From: Hyphomicrobiales bacterium
Lineage (GTDB): Bacteria > Pseudomonadota > Alphaproteobacteria > Rhizobiales > Rhizobiaceae
Direction of reading: 5' to 3'
NCBI GenBank assembly: GCA_900468285.1
Contig: UBTF01000007.1
Location: 221,161 to 285,160 of the forward strand
Length of the DNA: 64,000 bases
A program made the position numbers and the translations under genes. Below are positions 9,018-18,399 of this stretch, piece after piece (position 1 is the stretch's first letter; every line of letters begins with the position of its first letter). The notes under the pieces were generated by a model. The model saw only the letters and a program-made list of their open reading frames with translations. It was not told the origin of the DNA and made no database searches.

Positions 9018-9797
9018 ATGAGCGGAGAATCGACTTTGGATGCCCTGACGCCAGAGGAAATCGAACGTTACAAGCGCCATATCCTGCTGCCGGAAATCGG
9101 CGGCACCGGCCAGCAGCGCCTGAAGGCTGCCAAGGTGCTGGTCATTGGCGCTGGCGGGCTTGGCGCACCGGTGCTGTATTATCTGGCGGCGGCGGGTGTC
9201 GGCACGCTTGGCATTATCGATGACGATGTGGTGTCGCTTTCCAATCTGCAGCGTCAGGTGATCCACGATACCGGCACCATCGGTGAGCTGAAAACCGAAA
9301 GCGCCCGCCGCTCCATCGCACGGCTGAACCCGCATGTGCGCACGATGCATTTCGAGGAGCGCTTCTCCCTCGTCTGGGCGCATGACCATCTGAAGGGCTT
9401 CGATCTCGTCATTGATGGCTCCGACAATTTCGACACGCGCTATGCCGCGGCGGACGCGGCCGAGGCAGCGAAGGTGCCACTGGTGACGGGGGCCGTTGGC
9501 CGTTTCGACGGGTCCGTGACCGTGCTGAAGCCCTATGAAACCGGTCCCGATGGCACCTTGCTTCCCCGCTACCGAGATCTTTTCCCCGCCCCGCCGCCTG
9601 CGGGCGTCGTGCCATCCTGCGCGGAAACCGGCATTATCGGCGCGCTTACGGGCGTGATCGGCACGATCATGGCGATGGAGGCGATCAAGGTCATCACGCA
9701 GACCGGTGAGCCGCTGATCGGGCGACTGCTGCTCTATGATGCGCTGGCAGCCCGTTTTGAAACAGTTCGTTACAAGAGACGCGAAGGGAAAAAATGA
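9018..9797 (+). CDS. MoeB/ThiF/HesA family E1-like adenylyltransferase
   Basis: About 259 aa. This family adenylates the C-terminus of a sulfur-carrier protein (MoaD or ThiS). Present are the nucleotide-binding GAGGLGAPVL (about 45-54), the Arg finger region RQVIHD, the Asp of DGSDNFDTR and a conserved Cys in VPSCAETG. The zinc-binding CxxC pairs of standard MoeB are missing: the YRCLYP-type position reads YRDLFP, and no CPVC motif follows. The most likely role is molybdopterin-synthase activation, but a ThiF-like role is possible. It overlaps the next gene by four bases. Confidence 0.8.
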   Translation: MSGESTLDALTPEEIERYKRHILLPEIGGTGQQRLKAAKVLVIGAGGLGAPVLYYLAAAGVGTLGIIDDDVVSLSNLQRQVIHDTGTIGELKTESARRSIARLNPHVRTMHFEERFSLVWAHDHLKGFDLVIDGSDNFDTRYAAADAAEAAKVPLVTGAVGRFDGSVTVLKPYETGPDGTLLPRYRDLFPAPPPAGVVPSCAETGIIGALTGVIGTIMAMEAIKVITQTGEPLIGRLLLYDALAARFETVRYKRREGKK

Positions 9798-10267
9798 TCG
9801 AGATTCGCCGTATTGATAAAGACTTTAAACAATTCGAAGACCTGCTGGCACTGATATTATCTGCATTTTCTTATATGGACGGGGTTATCGATCCCCCCTC
9901 ATCTGCGCACCGGCTGACGCTGGACAATCTGGCGCAGAAAGCCAGAGACGAGATTGCCTTTGTCGCGCTTGTTGGCGACGATCTGGCGGGATGTATTTTT
10001 TGCAGGCCGGAGGCGTCACGCCTTTACATCGGCAAGCTCGCCGTCTCGCCCTCTTCGCAGGGCAAGGGTGTTGGCTTTGCCCTGCTGCAAAAGGCAGAGG
10101 AGCTTGCCGGCACTCTGGGTCTTGCGACGCTGCGACTGGAAACGCGGATCGAGCTTACGGGCAACCATCGCCGGTTTTCTGCCTGGGGCTTTTCGAAGAC
10201 GGCAGAAAACTCCCATCCCGGCTTTACGCGCGTGACCTCGATCGAGATGATGAAGCACCTCGCCTGA
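9794..10267 (+). CDS. GNAT family N-acetyltransferase
   Basis: About 157 aa. The acetyl-CoA loop is clear: LAVSPSSQGKGVGFALLQKAEELA at about residues 82-105 matches motif A (Q/RxxGxG/A), and the C-terminus has the late strand and helix of the fold. Its ATG overlaps the stop of the moeB-like gene, so the two are co-translated. The acceptor substrate is unknown. The gene ends one base before the convergent dehydrogenase gene. Confidence 0.82.
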   Translation: MIEIRRIDKDFKQFEDLLALILSAFSYMDGVIDPPSSAHRLTLDNLAQKARDEIAFVALVGDDLAGCIFCRPEASRLYIGKLAVSPSSQGKGVGFALLQKAEELAGTLGLATLRLETRIELTGNHRRFSAWGFSKTAENSHPGFTRVTSIEMMKHLA

Positions 10268-11272
10268 TCAGCTCCTGCCGGGTAGCACCCGGTTGGGCGG
10301 GCGGTGGCCGTCATAGAAGGCGCGGATGTTGATGATGACCTTGTCGCCCATATCGATCCGGCCTTCGATGGTGGCGGAGCTCATATGCGGCAGGAGGACA
10401 ACCTTGCCCTCCTTGGCCAGCTTGATGAGCTTGGGGTTCACCACCGGCTCGTTTTCGAAGACGTCCAGACCTGCGCCCGCGATCTTGCCATCCATCAGGC
10501 AACGGATCAACGCCGCCTCATCGATGATGTCGCCACGCGCGGTGTTGACGATGTAGCTCGTGGGCTGCATCAGCGCCAGGTGCCGGGCGGAAATGAGGTG
10601 ATAGGTGGCAGGCGTCGAGGGGCAGTTGACCGAGACAATATCGACACGGGCCAGCATCTGATCGAGGCTGTCCCAATAGGTCGCCTCCAGCTCCGCCTCG
10701 GTGGCCGGATTGACGCGCTTGCGGTTATGATAATGGATCGACAGGCCAAAAGCCTTGGCGCGGCGGGCAACCGCCGTGCCGATGCGGCCCATGCCGACGA
10801 TGCCGATGCGCTTGCCCGACAGACGCCGTCCCAGCATCCATGTGGGCGACCAGCCGCGCCATTCGTCCGATCCATTGGCGAGAACACGCGTGCCCTCCAC
10901 CAGCCGCCGTGGAACGGCCAGAACAAGGGCCATGGTCATGTCGGCGCTGTCTTCGGTCAGCACATTTGGCGTGTTGGTGACGGTGATGCCCTTGCGGGCC
11001 GCCGCATCCACATCGATGTGGTCGATGCCGTTTGAAAATCCGGCAATCAGCTTCAATTGCGGGCCCGCCTGCTCGATCATGTCAGCCGTGATTCGATCGG
11101 TCACGGTTGGCACCAGCACATCCACCCGCTGCATGGCGCCGACAAGTTCGGCAGTCGTTCGGGGAGCGTCCTCTATGTTGAGTTCCGCATCGAACAGCTC
11201 GCGCATACGGGTTTCGACCAGATCCGGCAGTTTGCGTGTCAAATAGACGGTCGGTCTCTTCTTATTCGTCAT
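10268..11272 (-). CDS. D-2-hydroxyacid dehydrogenase (glyoxylate/hydroxypyruvate reductase type)
   Basis: About 334 aa. The NAD(P)-binding motif is GMGRIG (about 158-163). The catalytic triad is visible as Arg in NTARGDII, Glu in FENEP and His in LLPHMSSAT. Length and motifs fit the GhrB/GyaR branch, which reduces glyoxylate and hydroxypyruvate, though other 2-oxoacids are possible. The 184-base spacer to the divergent SH3 gene should hold both promoters. Confidence 0.88.
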   Translation of the reverse strand: MTNKKRPTVYLTRKLPDLVETRMRELFDAELNIEDAPRTTAELVGAMQRVDVLVPTVTDRITADMIEQAGPQLKLIAGFSNGIDHIDVDAAARKGITVTNTPNVLTEDSADMTMALVLAVPRRLVEGTRVLANGSDEWRGWSPTWMLGRRLSGKRIGIVGMGRIGTAVARRAKAFGLSIHYHNRKRVNPATEAELEATYWDSLDQMLARVDIVSVNCPSTPATYHLISARHLALMQPTSYIVNTARGDIIDEAALIRCLMDGKIAGAGLDVFENEPVVNPKLIKLAKEGKVVLLPHMSSATIEGRIDMGDKVIINIRAFYDGHRPPNRVLPGRS

Positions 11273-11456
11273 TGTCAGCAGGCACCTTGTTCAGAGGTCG
11301 TTAACCAAAAAGAGCGATAATTTCCTTCACCAGGGGCGTTTCTACCAGACCCGCCGGCGAAGACAAACAAATCTCGCATGTTGTCGTCATCGACTTCGGA
11401 AATGGTAGGCCTGACTGCCGCCTCAACTACCAAACCGCAAGGAAACGGAAACCGAC

Positions 11457-11993
11457 ATGCGTAGCATTGTTTCTATTGTCTGCATTGCATTGTCGCTGGG
11501 TTTTCTCAACGCCGCAAGCGTACCGGCGCTTGCGCAGGGCGCCGCCAAGGGTGCCAGCGGCCTGCCATTGCCACGCTTCGTCAGCCTGAAATCAAAGCGC
11601 GTCAACATGCGTATCGGCCCCAGCACCGATTACGCGGTGTCCTGGATGTACATGAAATCGGGAATGCCGGTGGAAATCATCCAGGAATATGAGAACTGGC
11701 GGCGCATCCGTGATGCCGATGGCACGGAAGGCTGGGTCAACCAGGCGCTGCTCTCGGGTGAAAGAACCGCCGTGGCGGCCCCGTGGATGCGCGGCAAGGG
11801 CAAGGATGTCTATGTCAACATGCGCCGCGAGGCACAGTCCGGAGCGCCCGTTGTGGCGAAACTTGAGCCGGGCGTTCAGATCGGCATTGGTGAGTGCAAT
11901 GGTGACTGGTGCAAGGCCCAGGCCGGTCAGGTGACCGGCTGGGTTTCTCAAAGCGAGATCTGGGGCGCCTATCCCGGCGAGGCGTTCAAATAA
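11457..11993 (+). CDS. Exported bacterial SH3-domain protein
   Basis: About 178 aa. A Sec signal peptide (about residues 1-26, ending PALAQ) is followed by two SH3b-like repeats. The first (KRVNMRIGPSTDYAVSWMYMKSGMPVEIIQEYENWRRI, written here only to show its position at about 42-80) ends in EGWVNQALL, and the second ends in TGWVSQSEIWG. Such proteins are periplasmic and may bind cell wall or partner proteins; no enzyme domain is present. Its last eight bases overlap the end of the convergent kinase gene. Confidence 0.82.
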   Translation: MRSIVSIVCIALSLGFLNAASVPALAQGAAKGASGLPLPRFVSLKSKRVNMRIGPSTDYAVSWMYMKSGMPVEIIQEYENWRRIRDADGTEGWVNQALLSGERTAVAAPWMRGKGKDVYVNMRREAQSGAPVVAKLEPGVQIGIGECNGDWCKAQAGQVTGWVSQSEIWGAYPGEAFK

Positions 11994-12978
11994 GGCCGTG
12001 CTTCTTTGCAAGCGCCTGCAGCGATGACATCGGGCGCGGCCCAACCTGCTGAATGACAGCGGCCGCCGCAAGGCATCCAAGCTTGCCGGACTCTTCCAGA
12101 GAACGGCCCTGCGTATATCCATACAGGAAGCCTGACGCGAAAAGGTCTCCCGCTCCCGTCGTGTCGACGACATCGTGGACGGGATAGGCATCGACCTTGA
12201 CCCGCTCCGAACCACGAAGGATGGTTGCGCCCTCTTCGCTCATCGTGACCGCGGCAAGCTTGCAGTCTGCGGCAATTTTCGTCAAAGCCAGCTCGAAGTC
12301 GTCCGTCTCGTACAGCGAGAGCGCTTCCTGCTTGTTGGCGAAAACGATATCGACGGTACCTGAGCGCATCAGCTCCAGAAACTCCTCGCGGTAACGACCG
12401 ACGCAGAAGCTGTCTGAGAGCGTCATGGACACTTCACGGCCGTTTTCATGGGCAATGCGGGCGCAATCGCGGATCGCATCCTTTGCGCGCGGTGGGTCCC
12501 ACAGATAGCCCTCGAAATAGGTCACTTTCGATTCAGCGACGACGGCAGGCTCGACATCCTCGGGGCCAAGCTCGACGCAGGCGCCGAGATAGGTGTTCAT
12601 CGAGCGCTCGCCATCTTCGGTGACGAAGATCATCGAGCGGGCCGTTGGCGGAAATGTGCCGCGTGGTGCCGTTTCGAAATGGACGCCCTGGGCGCGGATA
12701 TCGTGCTGGAAAATCTCGCCCAGCTGATCTTCTGCCACCTTGCCAAAATAGGCGGCGCGTCCGCCGAAATTGGCAATGCCCGCTGCCGTATTGCCAGCGC
12801 TTCCGCCGGATGCTTCCAGAGCCGGGCCCATCAGCGAATAGAGCAGCTCGGCGCGCTCGGCGTCGATCAGGTTCATGGCGCCCTTGGTAATGGCGTTGTC
12901 GGTGAGAAAGCGATCATCGCAGCGGGAGATGATGTCCACGATGGCATTGCCAACGGTCAGTACGTCGAATTTTGTCAT
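11986..12978 (-). CDS. PfkB family carbohydrate/nucleoside kinase, adenosine kinase-like
   Basis: About 330 aa. PfkB signatures are present: SGGSAGNTAAGIANFGG near residues 58-74 and the ATP-site DTTGAGDLFASGFLYG near 270-285, in which the Asp is the catalytic base. Similarity in layout to rhizobial adenosine kinases suggests adenosine or another nucleoside as substrate; ribokinase-like sugar activity cannot be excluded. The end overlaps the SH3 gene by eight bases on the opposite strand. Confidence 0.85.
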   Translation of the reverse strand: MTKFDVLTVGNAIVDIISRCDDRFLTDNAITKGAMNLIDAERAELLYSLMGPALEASGGSAGNTAAGIANFGGRAAYFGKVAEDQLGEIFQHDIRAQGVHFETAPRGTFPPTARSMIFVTEDGERSMNTYLGACVELGPEDVEPAVVAESKVTYFEGYLWDPPRAKDAIRDCARIAHENGREVSMTLSDSFCVGRYREEFLELMRSGTVDIVFANKQEALSLYETDDFELALTKIAADCKLAAVTMSEEGATILRGSERVKVDAYPVHDVVDTTGAGDLFASGFLYGYTQGRSLEESGKLGCLAAAAVIQQVGPRPMSSLQALAKKHGLI

Positions 12979-13090
12979 GAGCCTCTTGTCCGAACCGCAT
13001 CGACGGATGCGTTATCCGGAACTCGGTCTTAAAGATTTCTGCGACTAAGAAAAGCCAAAACCGCGCCGTGACGGGCGCTGACAACACTTC

Positions 13091-13139
13091 TGACGTGAAA
13101 AATACACGTCATGTGCCTGTCACGAAGCCTTGCTATAGA
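13091..13139 (+). promoter_or_regulatory. Palindromic operator next to an extended -10 promoter
   Basis: A perfect inverted repeat, TGACGTG-N7-CACGTCA, spans 13091-13111. Downstream, TGCTATAGA (13131-13139) is an extended -10 element without a good -35, a design that often depends on an activator bound just upstream. It could drive the short terminated transcript at 13146-13209 or the AEC permease gene. Confidence 0.5.
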
Positions 13140-13145
13140 ATGCGC

Positions 13146-13209
13146 ATCGCTTCGTCACGGATGTACTGACGCAGTGAGCGGATCAAGGCGGGGGCGACCC
13201 CGCTTTTTT
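13146..13209 (+). ncRNA. Candidate small RNA or terminated leader
   Basis: The interval between two genes contains a short terminated transcript on the plus strand. GCGGGG-GCGA-CCCCGC followed by six T (13188-13209) is a textbook intrinsic terminator. No protein gene ends upstream on this strand, because the kinase gene is divergent. A first hairpin (CGTCA/TGACG near 13153-13171) precedes it. The start is placed from the -10 at 13134-13139. It may be a free small RNA or an attenuator for the permease gene that starts 114 bases later. The spacer 12979-13323 holds no other feature. Confidence 0.5.
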
Positions 13210-13323
13210 CTTGTCCGGTCAGGCCTGCTGCAATTTCCTGACCTGCAGCAAATTAGTTTGTTTGAGCGGCGCATATGCTTTAGACCGGAAGCCTCTTCAG
13301 GCTCCGCGAAAGTCCTTTCCGTA

Positions 13324-14268
13324 ATGTATGCTGTCGCCGTTAATGTCGCGCCGATCTTTCTTCTCATCCTCATTGGCTGGATGACGGTGAAGGTGAAGCT
13401 GTTCAAGGGGGAGGCGGGCGATGTCCTCAGCGACTTCGTCTTCAAGATTGCAGTTCCCGCATTGATTTTCCGCACGCTTGCGACAGCCGATTTCCATGGC
13501 GCCTCGCCATTCAAGCTCTGGCTTACCTATTTCACCGGGGTCGCGATAACCTGGGCGGCGGGCCAACTCGTGACGCGGCACGTGTTCAAACAGGAATTGC
13601 GGATCGGCGTGATCGCCGGCATATCGTCGGCATTTGCCAACAACATCTTCATCGGGCTTCCCTTGGTCGGTCGCTCAGTTGGCAGCGATGGAATCGTTGC
13701 CATTTCCATTCTGCTTGCGGTCCACCTTCCCATCATGATGATTGCCGGAACCATTCTGATGGAGAATGCGTCACACAAGGTCACGGGTGGTGAAAAGCGC
13801 GGAACGCTTGCCGTGCTTCGTCAGGTGGGGCGCAATCTGGTGCAGAACCCGCTGGTCATTGCGGTGGTTTTGGGTCTCTGCTTCAACCTGTCCGGATTGC
13901 CCATGCCACTGGTGATGATGACGGTCATCGATCAGATATCTGCAATTGCCGGGCCGACCGCCCTGATTTCCCTCGGCATGGCCCTGACCAAATACCCCAT
14001 TCGGGGCAACCTGCGCATTGCTGTCACGATGACAGCCTTCAAGCTCATCCTGTTGCCAGCCTGCGTGTGGGTCGCTGCCCATGCCCTTGGCCTTAGCCCG
14101 GCATGGACCGCCGCGCTTGTCCTCACCTCATGCGTGCCGACAGGCATCAATTCATGGCTGCTGGCCAACCGTTTCGGCATAGGCCACAGCGTTGCTGCAT
14201 CCACGATCAGCATCTCGACGCTGTTCGGCGTGCTGACCGTTTCCGCATGGGCATGGTTGCTGAGTTAG
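13324..14268 (+). CDS. AEC family transporter (auxin efflux carrier-like permease)
   Basis: About 314 aa, about ten hydrophobic segments across its length and the N-terminus MYAVAVNVAPIFLLILIGWM typical of the family. Residues around GISSAFANNIFIGLPLV correspond to the conserved crossing region of AEC proteins. Members export or import small carboxylates such as malonate or malate; the name does not imply auxin here. The ATG at 13324 lacks a strong ribosome site but gives the standard family N-terminus. Confidence 0.85.
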   Translation: MYAVAVNVAPIFLLILIGWMTVKVKLFKGEAGDVLSDFVFKIAVPALIFRTLATADFHGASPFKLWLTYFTGVAITWAAGQLVTRHVFKQELRIGVIAGISSAFANNIFIGLPLVGRSVGSDGIVAISILLAVHLPIMMIAGTILMENASHKVTGGEKRGTLAVLRQVGRNLVQNPLVIAVVLGLCFNLSGLPMPLVMMTVIDQISAIAGPTALISLGMALTKYPIRGNLRIAVTMTAFKLILLPACVWVAAHALGLSPAWTAALVLTSCVPTGINSWLLANRFGIGHSVAASTISISTLFGVLTVSAWAWLLS

Positions 14269-14290
14269 TCTGCGTAGACCGTAAAACCCA

Positions 14291-15310
14291 TCACTTCTGC
14301 GCGCTTAGAATCTTGAAGCGGGAGTTGCGGCAGACTTCTTCGCTCTTGCGAAACTCGGTCGACAGAACAGTCTCATAGGGAAGGCCGCGATTGGCGACCA
14401 TGAGCAGCTTGCCGCCGCTGCGAAGCGCCGTTGCAGCCGTCTTGATCAGTGCCTGGCCGAGCGCAGGCTCTGCTGCCTGTCCGCCCGCATGGAAGGGCGG
14501 GTTCATGATGATGAGATCGTATTTTTCCTTCGGCGGTTCTGCGGCCAGATCCTGCCAGAAGAAGCGAGTCGTCAGGCGCGGGCAGTTTTCCAGAAGATTG
14601 GTCTTGGCAAATTCCAGCGCGTTCCAGTCCGCTTCGAACAGGTCGATACGAGCGGTGCGCGGAGATTTTTCGGCCAACATGATGGAGAGGTAGCCCCAGC
14701 CAGCGCCGAAATCCGCAGCATTGCCATCGAAATCCGTCGGCAGGCGCGAGGCCAGAAGTTCCGAACCGCCATCGATGCGATCATGCGAGAACATGCCCGG
14801 CATGGCGGTGAAGCGCCGCTCGATGGTAACAGCGTCCTGCTTGAGCTTGGAAACGGCAGTGGTGACATCCTCGGGACGTCCGAACCAGATGGCAACGCCA
14901 TGATATTTCGGTGTCGATTCCGCTTCGATGCCGAGCTTTGAAAGCGTCTTGCGCAGCGTAACGATGCCGTCTTCCTTGGAACCGGCAGCGACAATCAGAC
15001 CGCCAGCCTTGACACGGGTCAGCGCTTCCGCAAGGCGGTTCTCATTTTCACCGCGATGCTTGCCGCACAAGATAAGGGCCGCATCATAGTCTTCGCCGGA
15101 GAGGTCATGGGTGACCTCAGACCCTTGCGCCTGCAATGCGCGGTAAAGCGGGCGCAGGTTCTGAACCGAGACGATCTCTGCGTCGAAACCATCCAGACGC
15201 GGGGCGCCGGCTTCCGCACCCAGAAACAGGACACGCTCGCCTGCCTTGGGCGCAGCCAGCATATCTGCGGCAAAGGGGTGGAACAGGGTTTTGACAGCGT
15301 CACGGCTCAT
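14291..15310 (-). CDS. Class I SAM-dependent methyltransferase, RsmC/RlmG-type
   Basis: About 339 aa. It has two tandem Rossmann-like halves. The N-terminal half is degenerate, and the C-terminal half carries a SAM motif (ADFGAGWGYLSIMLA) and the catalytic NPPFHAGG, the N-P-P-F signature of m2G methyltransferases. This architecture is that of RsmC (16S G1207) and RlmG (23S G1835), so an rRNA guanine-N2 methyltransferase is the best call. AAGGA lies 8 bases upstream of the ATG at 15310. An ORF extension to 15418 has no comparable site. Confidence 0.8.
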   Translation of the reverse strand: MSRDAVKTLFHPFAADMLAAPKAGERVLFLGAEAGAPRLDGFDAEIVSVQNLRPLYRALQAQGSEVTHDLSGEDYDAALILCGKHRGENENRLAEALTRVKAGGLIVAAGSKEDGIVTLRKTLSKLGIEAESTPKYHGVAIWFGRPEDVTTAVSKLKQDAVTIERRFTAMPGMFSHDRIDGGSELLASRLPTDFDGNAADFGAGWGYLSIMLAEKSPRTARIDLFEADWNALEFAKTNLLENCPRLTTRFFWQDLAAEPPKEKYDLIIMNPPFHAGGQAAEPALGQALIKTAATALRSGGKLLMVANRGLPYETVLSTEFRKSEEVCRNSRFKILSAQK

Positions 15311-15431
15311 CGGAGCATCCTTCGGAGCATGTCCGGCAAGAGCGCGAGGCGCTTTGGCGTACGGACCATGCGTTAAAACAGACATCGAGCGTTTGTGTGC
15401 TTTCTGGGAAGCCAGCACGCTCTAACAATAG

Positions 15432-15460
15432 AAAAAAGGCGCGGGTAAAATCCCGCGCCT
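15432..15460 (-). terminator. Intrinsic terminator of the pnp transcript
   Basis: On the minus strand AGGCGCGGG and CCCGCGCCT pair around ATTTTA and are followed by a run of T. It lies 25 bases beyond the pnp stop and ends the rimP-to-pnp gene cluster. Confidence 0.92.
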
Positions 15461-15484
15461 CAATAGAATTAAGCGCAGGCGACC

Positions 15485-17626
15485 TTATTCGGCAGCTTCG
15501 CCTTCGCTCTTCTTTTCAGCAGCCACTTCCTTGCCGGTTGTCTGGTCGACAACCTTCATGGACAGGCGAACCTTGCCGCGCTCATCGAAGCCCATCAGCT
15601 TGACCCAAACCTTGTCGCCTTCCTTGACGACGTCGGAGGTCTTGGCAACGCGCTCGGAAGCCAGCTGCGAGATGTGAACGAGGCCGTCACGGGCGCCGAA
15701 GAAGTTGACGAATGCGCCGAAGTCGGCGGTCTTGACGACCGTGCCTTCGTAGATCTGGCCAACTTCAGGCTCGGCAACGATGGAGTGGATCCACTTGCGA
15801 GCGGCTTCGATTTCCTTGCCCGAGGACGAGGCGATCTTGACGGTGCCGTCATCTTCGATGTTGATCTTCGCGCCGGTCTTTTCGACGATTTCGCGGATGA
15901 CCTTGCCGCCGGAGCCGATGACTTCACGGATCTTGTCGACCGGGATGTTCATGACTTCGATGCGTGGTGCGAACTCGCCAAGCTGGCCACGGCTTTCCGT
16001 GATGGCGTTGGCCATCTCGTTGAGGATGTGCTTGCGTCCACCCTGAGCCTGTTCCAGCGCGACCTTCATGATCTCTTCGGTAATACCGGCGATCTTGATG
16101 TCCATCTGAAGCGAGGTGATGCCGTCAGCTGTACCGGCAACCTTGAAGTCCATGTCGCCAAGGTGATCTTCATCGCCAAGGATATCAGACAGAACGGCAA
16201 AGCGTTCGCCTTCAAGGATAAGGCCCATGGCGATACCGGCAACCGGCTTTGCCAGAGGAACGCCTGCGTCCATCAGAGCGAGCGAGGTGCCGCAGACGGT
16301 TGCCATGGAGGACGAGCCGTTGGACTCGGTGATCTCGGAGACGACGCGCAGGGTGTATGGGAACTGCTCAGGCGTTGGCAGCATCGGGCGGATTGCGCGC
16401 CATGCCAGCTTGCCGTGACCGATTTCGCGGCGACCCGGGGAGCCCATGCGGCCTGTTTCACCAACCGAGTAGGGAGGGAAGTTGTAATGCAGAAGGAAGC
16501 GTTCCTTGTACATGCCTGTGAGGCTGTCGACATACTGCTCGTCTTCACCGGTGCCGAGCGTGGCAACGACGATGGCCTGGGTTTCACCGCGTGTGAACAG
16601 CGCCGAGCCGTGCGTGCGTGGCAGAAGGCCGACTTCCGAGATGATCGGACGGACGGTGGACAGGTCGCGGCCGTCGATGCGGCTCTTGGTGTCCAGAATG
16701 TTCCAGCGAACGATCTTCGCCTGCAGGTGCTTGAAGGTCGCGCCGATTTCTTCAGCCGTGTACTTGGCTTCGCCATCTTCCGGCAGGAAGTGAGCCTTGA
16801 CCTTGGCCTTTACGGCGTCAACCGCGTTGTAGCGGGCAGCCTTTTCGGTGATCTTGTAAGCGTCGCGCAGTTCAGCTTCGGCGATGCCGAGCATTTCAGC
16901 TTCGAGAGCGGAGAAATCTTCCGGTTCGAATTCGCGTGGCTCCTTGGCGGCAACTTCAGCGAGCTTGATGATCGCGTCGATGACCGGCTGGAAACCGCGG
17001 TGACCGAACATGACGGCACCGAGCATGATTTCTTCGTTGAGTTCCTTGGCTTCGGACTCAACCATCAGAACGGCGTCCTGCGTACCGGCAACGACGAGGT
17101 CGAGTACCGATTCGTCCATCTCGTCGAGATGCGGGTTCAGAACATATTCGCCGTTGATGTAGCCAACGCGTGCGCCACCGACCGGGCCCATGAAAGGAAC
17201 GCCAGACAGCGTCAGCGCAGCCGAAGCGGCAACCATCGACAGAACGTCCGGGTTGTTTTCCAGATCATGCTGAATGACAGTGACGACAACCTGCGTGTCG
17301 TTCTTGTAGCCTTCAGGGAACAGCGGGCGGATTGGACGGTCGATCAGGCGCGAAACCAGCGTTTCGTTTTCAGAAGGACGGCCTTCGCGCTTGAAGTAAC
17401 CACCAGGGATCTTGCCGGCGGCATAGGTCTTTTCCTGGTAGTTGACGGTCAGCGGGAAGAAGTCCTGACCGGGCTTCGGTGCCTTTGCGGAAACGACGGT
17501 GGCCAGAACCATGGTCTCGCCATAGGTGGCAATGACGGCGCCGTCCGCCTGACGGGCAACCTTGCCCGTTTCAAGCTTGAGCGGGCGGCCTGCCCATTCG
17601 ATTTCCACGGAATGTTGATTGAACAT
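15485..17626 (-). CDS. pnp: Polyribonucleotide nucleotidyltransferase (PNPase)
   Basis: About 713 aa, full length. It is the phosphorolytic 3'-5' exoribonuclease of the RNA degradosome. It has two RNase PH domains separated by a helical linker (about 1-230 and 310-550), then a KH domain ([12 protein letters not shown], about 565-575) and an S1 domain ([22 protein letters not shown], near 622-643) for RNA binding. It is the last gene of the translation cluster and follows rpsO after a 300-base spacer that contains the rpsO terminator (17881-17916). No other feature is seen in the rest of that spacer. Confidence 0.97.
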   Translation of the reverse strand: MFNQHSVEIEWAGRPLKLETGKVARQADGAVIATYGETMVLATVVSAKAPKPGQDFFPLTVNYQEKTYAAGKIPGGYFKREGRPSENETLVSRLIDRPIRPLFPEGYKNDTQVVVTVIQHDLENNPDVLSMVAASAALTLSGVPFMGPVGGARVGYINGEYVLNPHLDEMDESVLDLVVAGTQDAVLMVESEAKELNEEIMLGAVMFGHRGFQPVIDAIIKLAEVAAKEPREFEPEDFSALEAEMLGIAEAELRDAYKITEKAARYNAVDAVKAKVKAHFLPEDGEAKYTAEEIGATFKHLQAKIVRWNILDTKSRIDGRDLSTVRPIISEVGLLPRTHGSALFTRGETQAIVVATLGTGEDEQYVDSLTGMYKERFLLHYNFPPYSVGETGRMGSPGRREIGHGKLAWRAIRPMLPTPEQFPYTLRVVSEITESNGSSSMATVCGTSLALMDAGVPLAKPVAGIAMGLILEGERFAVLSDILGDEDHLGDMDFKVAGTADGITSLQMDIKIAGITEEIMKVALEQAQGGRKHILNEMANAITESRGQLGEFAPRIEVMNIPVDKIREVIGSGGKVIREIVEKTGAKINIEDDGTVKIASSSGKEIEAARKWIHSIVAEPEVGQIYEGTVVKTADFGAFVNFFGARDGLVHISQLASERVAKTSDVVKEGDKVWVKLMGFDERGKVRLSMKVVDQTTGKEVAAEKKSEGEAAE

Positions 17627-17880
17627 ATCTTGTCCTCAAATATCGTCCCGGTTTTCAAAACGAAAACGCGGGAACAGAACGTATCACGGGCAAGACAGCG
17701 GGAGGCTCCAGCACATGTTCCCTTAAAACACGACAACACCGCAGTGTTGTAAAAGCATCCGGCAATCCTGCCCCATGACAGGTCATCGGTTATATCAGAC
17801 GGCACCGGCCCATCCGGCCCGTCTCTTATTGTTGGCGTCACTTGGACTGCCAATAGTCTATTCCAGCATGTGGCCGGAAG

Positions 17881-17916
17881 AAAACCGGCGGGAATTTCTT
17901 TAAAAAACCCCGCCGG
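17881..17916 (-). terminator. Terminator between rpsO and pnp
   Basis: On the minus strand CCGGCGGG and CCCGCCGG form an 8-base stem with a 16-base AT-rich loop, followed by TTTTC. It begins 10 bases after the rpsO stop. It probably allows partial read-through or marks a processing site, because pnp follows. Confidence 0.8.
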
Positions 17917-17926
17917 AATTGCAATT

Positions 17927-18196
17927 TTAGCGGCGAATGCCGAGGGCACCGATCAACTTGGTGTAACGGCCTTCGTCCTTCTTCTTCAGATAGTCGAGAA
18001 GCGAACGGCGGCTGGAAACCAGGGTCAGAAGGCCACGACGCGAGTGGTTGTCCTTCTTGTGATCCTTGAAGTGGCCCGTCAGGTTGTTGATCCGTTCGGT
18101 CAAAATTGCGACCTGAACTTCCGGCGAACCGGTATCACCTTCCTTGGTGGCATATTCCTTGATAAGGGCGGCTTTGCGCTCTGCAGTAATCGACAT
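17927..18196 (-). CDS. rpsO: 30S ribosomal protein S15
   Basis: Exactly 89 aa, the normal length. Hallmarks are [36 protein letters not shown] at the start (described by position 1-36), [19 protein letters not shown] in the middle and the basic end GALGIRR. S15 binds the 16S central domain early in 30S assembly. It sits between truB and pnp in the conserved order. Confidence 0.98.
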   Translation of the reverse strand: MSITAERKAALIKEYATKEGDTGSPEVQVAILTERINNLTGHFKDHKKDNHSRRGLLTLVSSRRSLLDYLKKKDEGRYTKLIGALGIRR

Positions 18197-18324
18197 CGGA
18201 CGATCCTTTCTATTTTAAGGAAAAACGGGACGCCAAGCGCCGGGATGTCGTCCAGCACTGGCCATGTATTAGCGCGGGCTCTGCCCAAGCTGCCGCTGCC
18301 TATAAACCAATTGGCCCATAAAGG

Positions 18325-18350
18325 AAAGAGGCGATTGCCACCGCCTCTTT
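18325..18350 (-). terminator. Hairpin downstream of truB
   Basis: AAAGAGGCG and CGCCTCTTT form a 9-base stem with A/T ends, so it can act in either direction. It lies about 50 bases past the truB stop. The 203-base truB-rpsO spacer holds this hairpin and presumably an rpsO promoter. Confidence 0.6.
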
Positions 18351-18399
18351 TGCTCCATCTGGCAAAAGAGCGCCAGAATATCGTTGTCTTCGACCTGTT

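Noticed and set aside
15674..17752. Long open frame antisense to pnp (about 690 codons)
   Set aside because: It lies opposite a universally conserved gene and no domain is recognisable. Such frames are common in GC-rich genes with strong codon bias.
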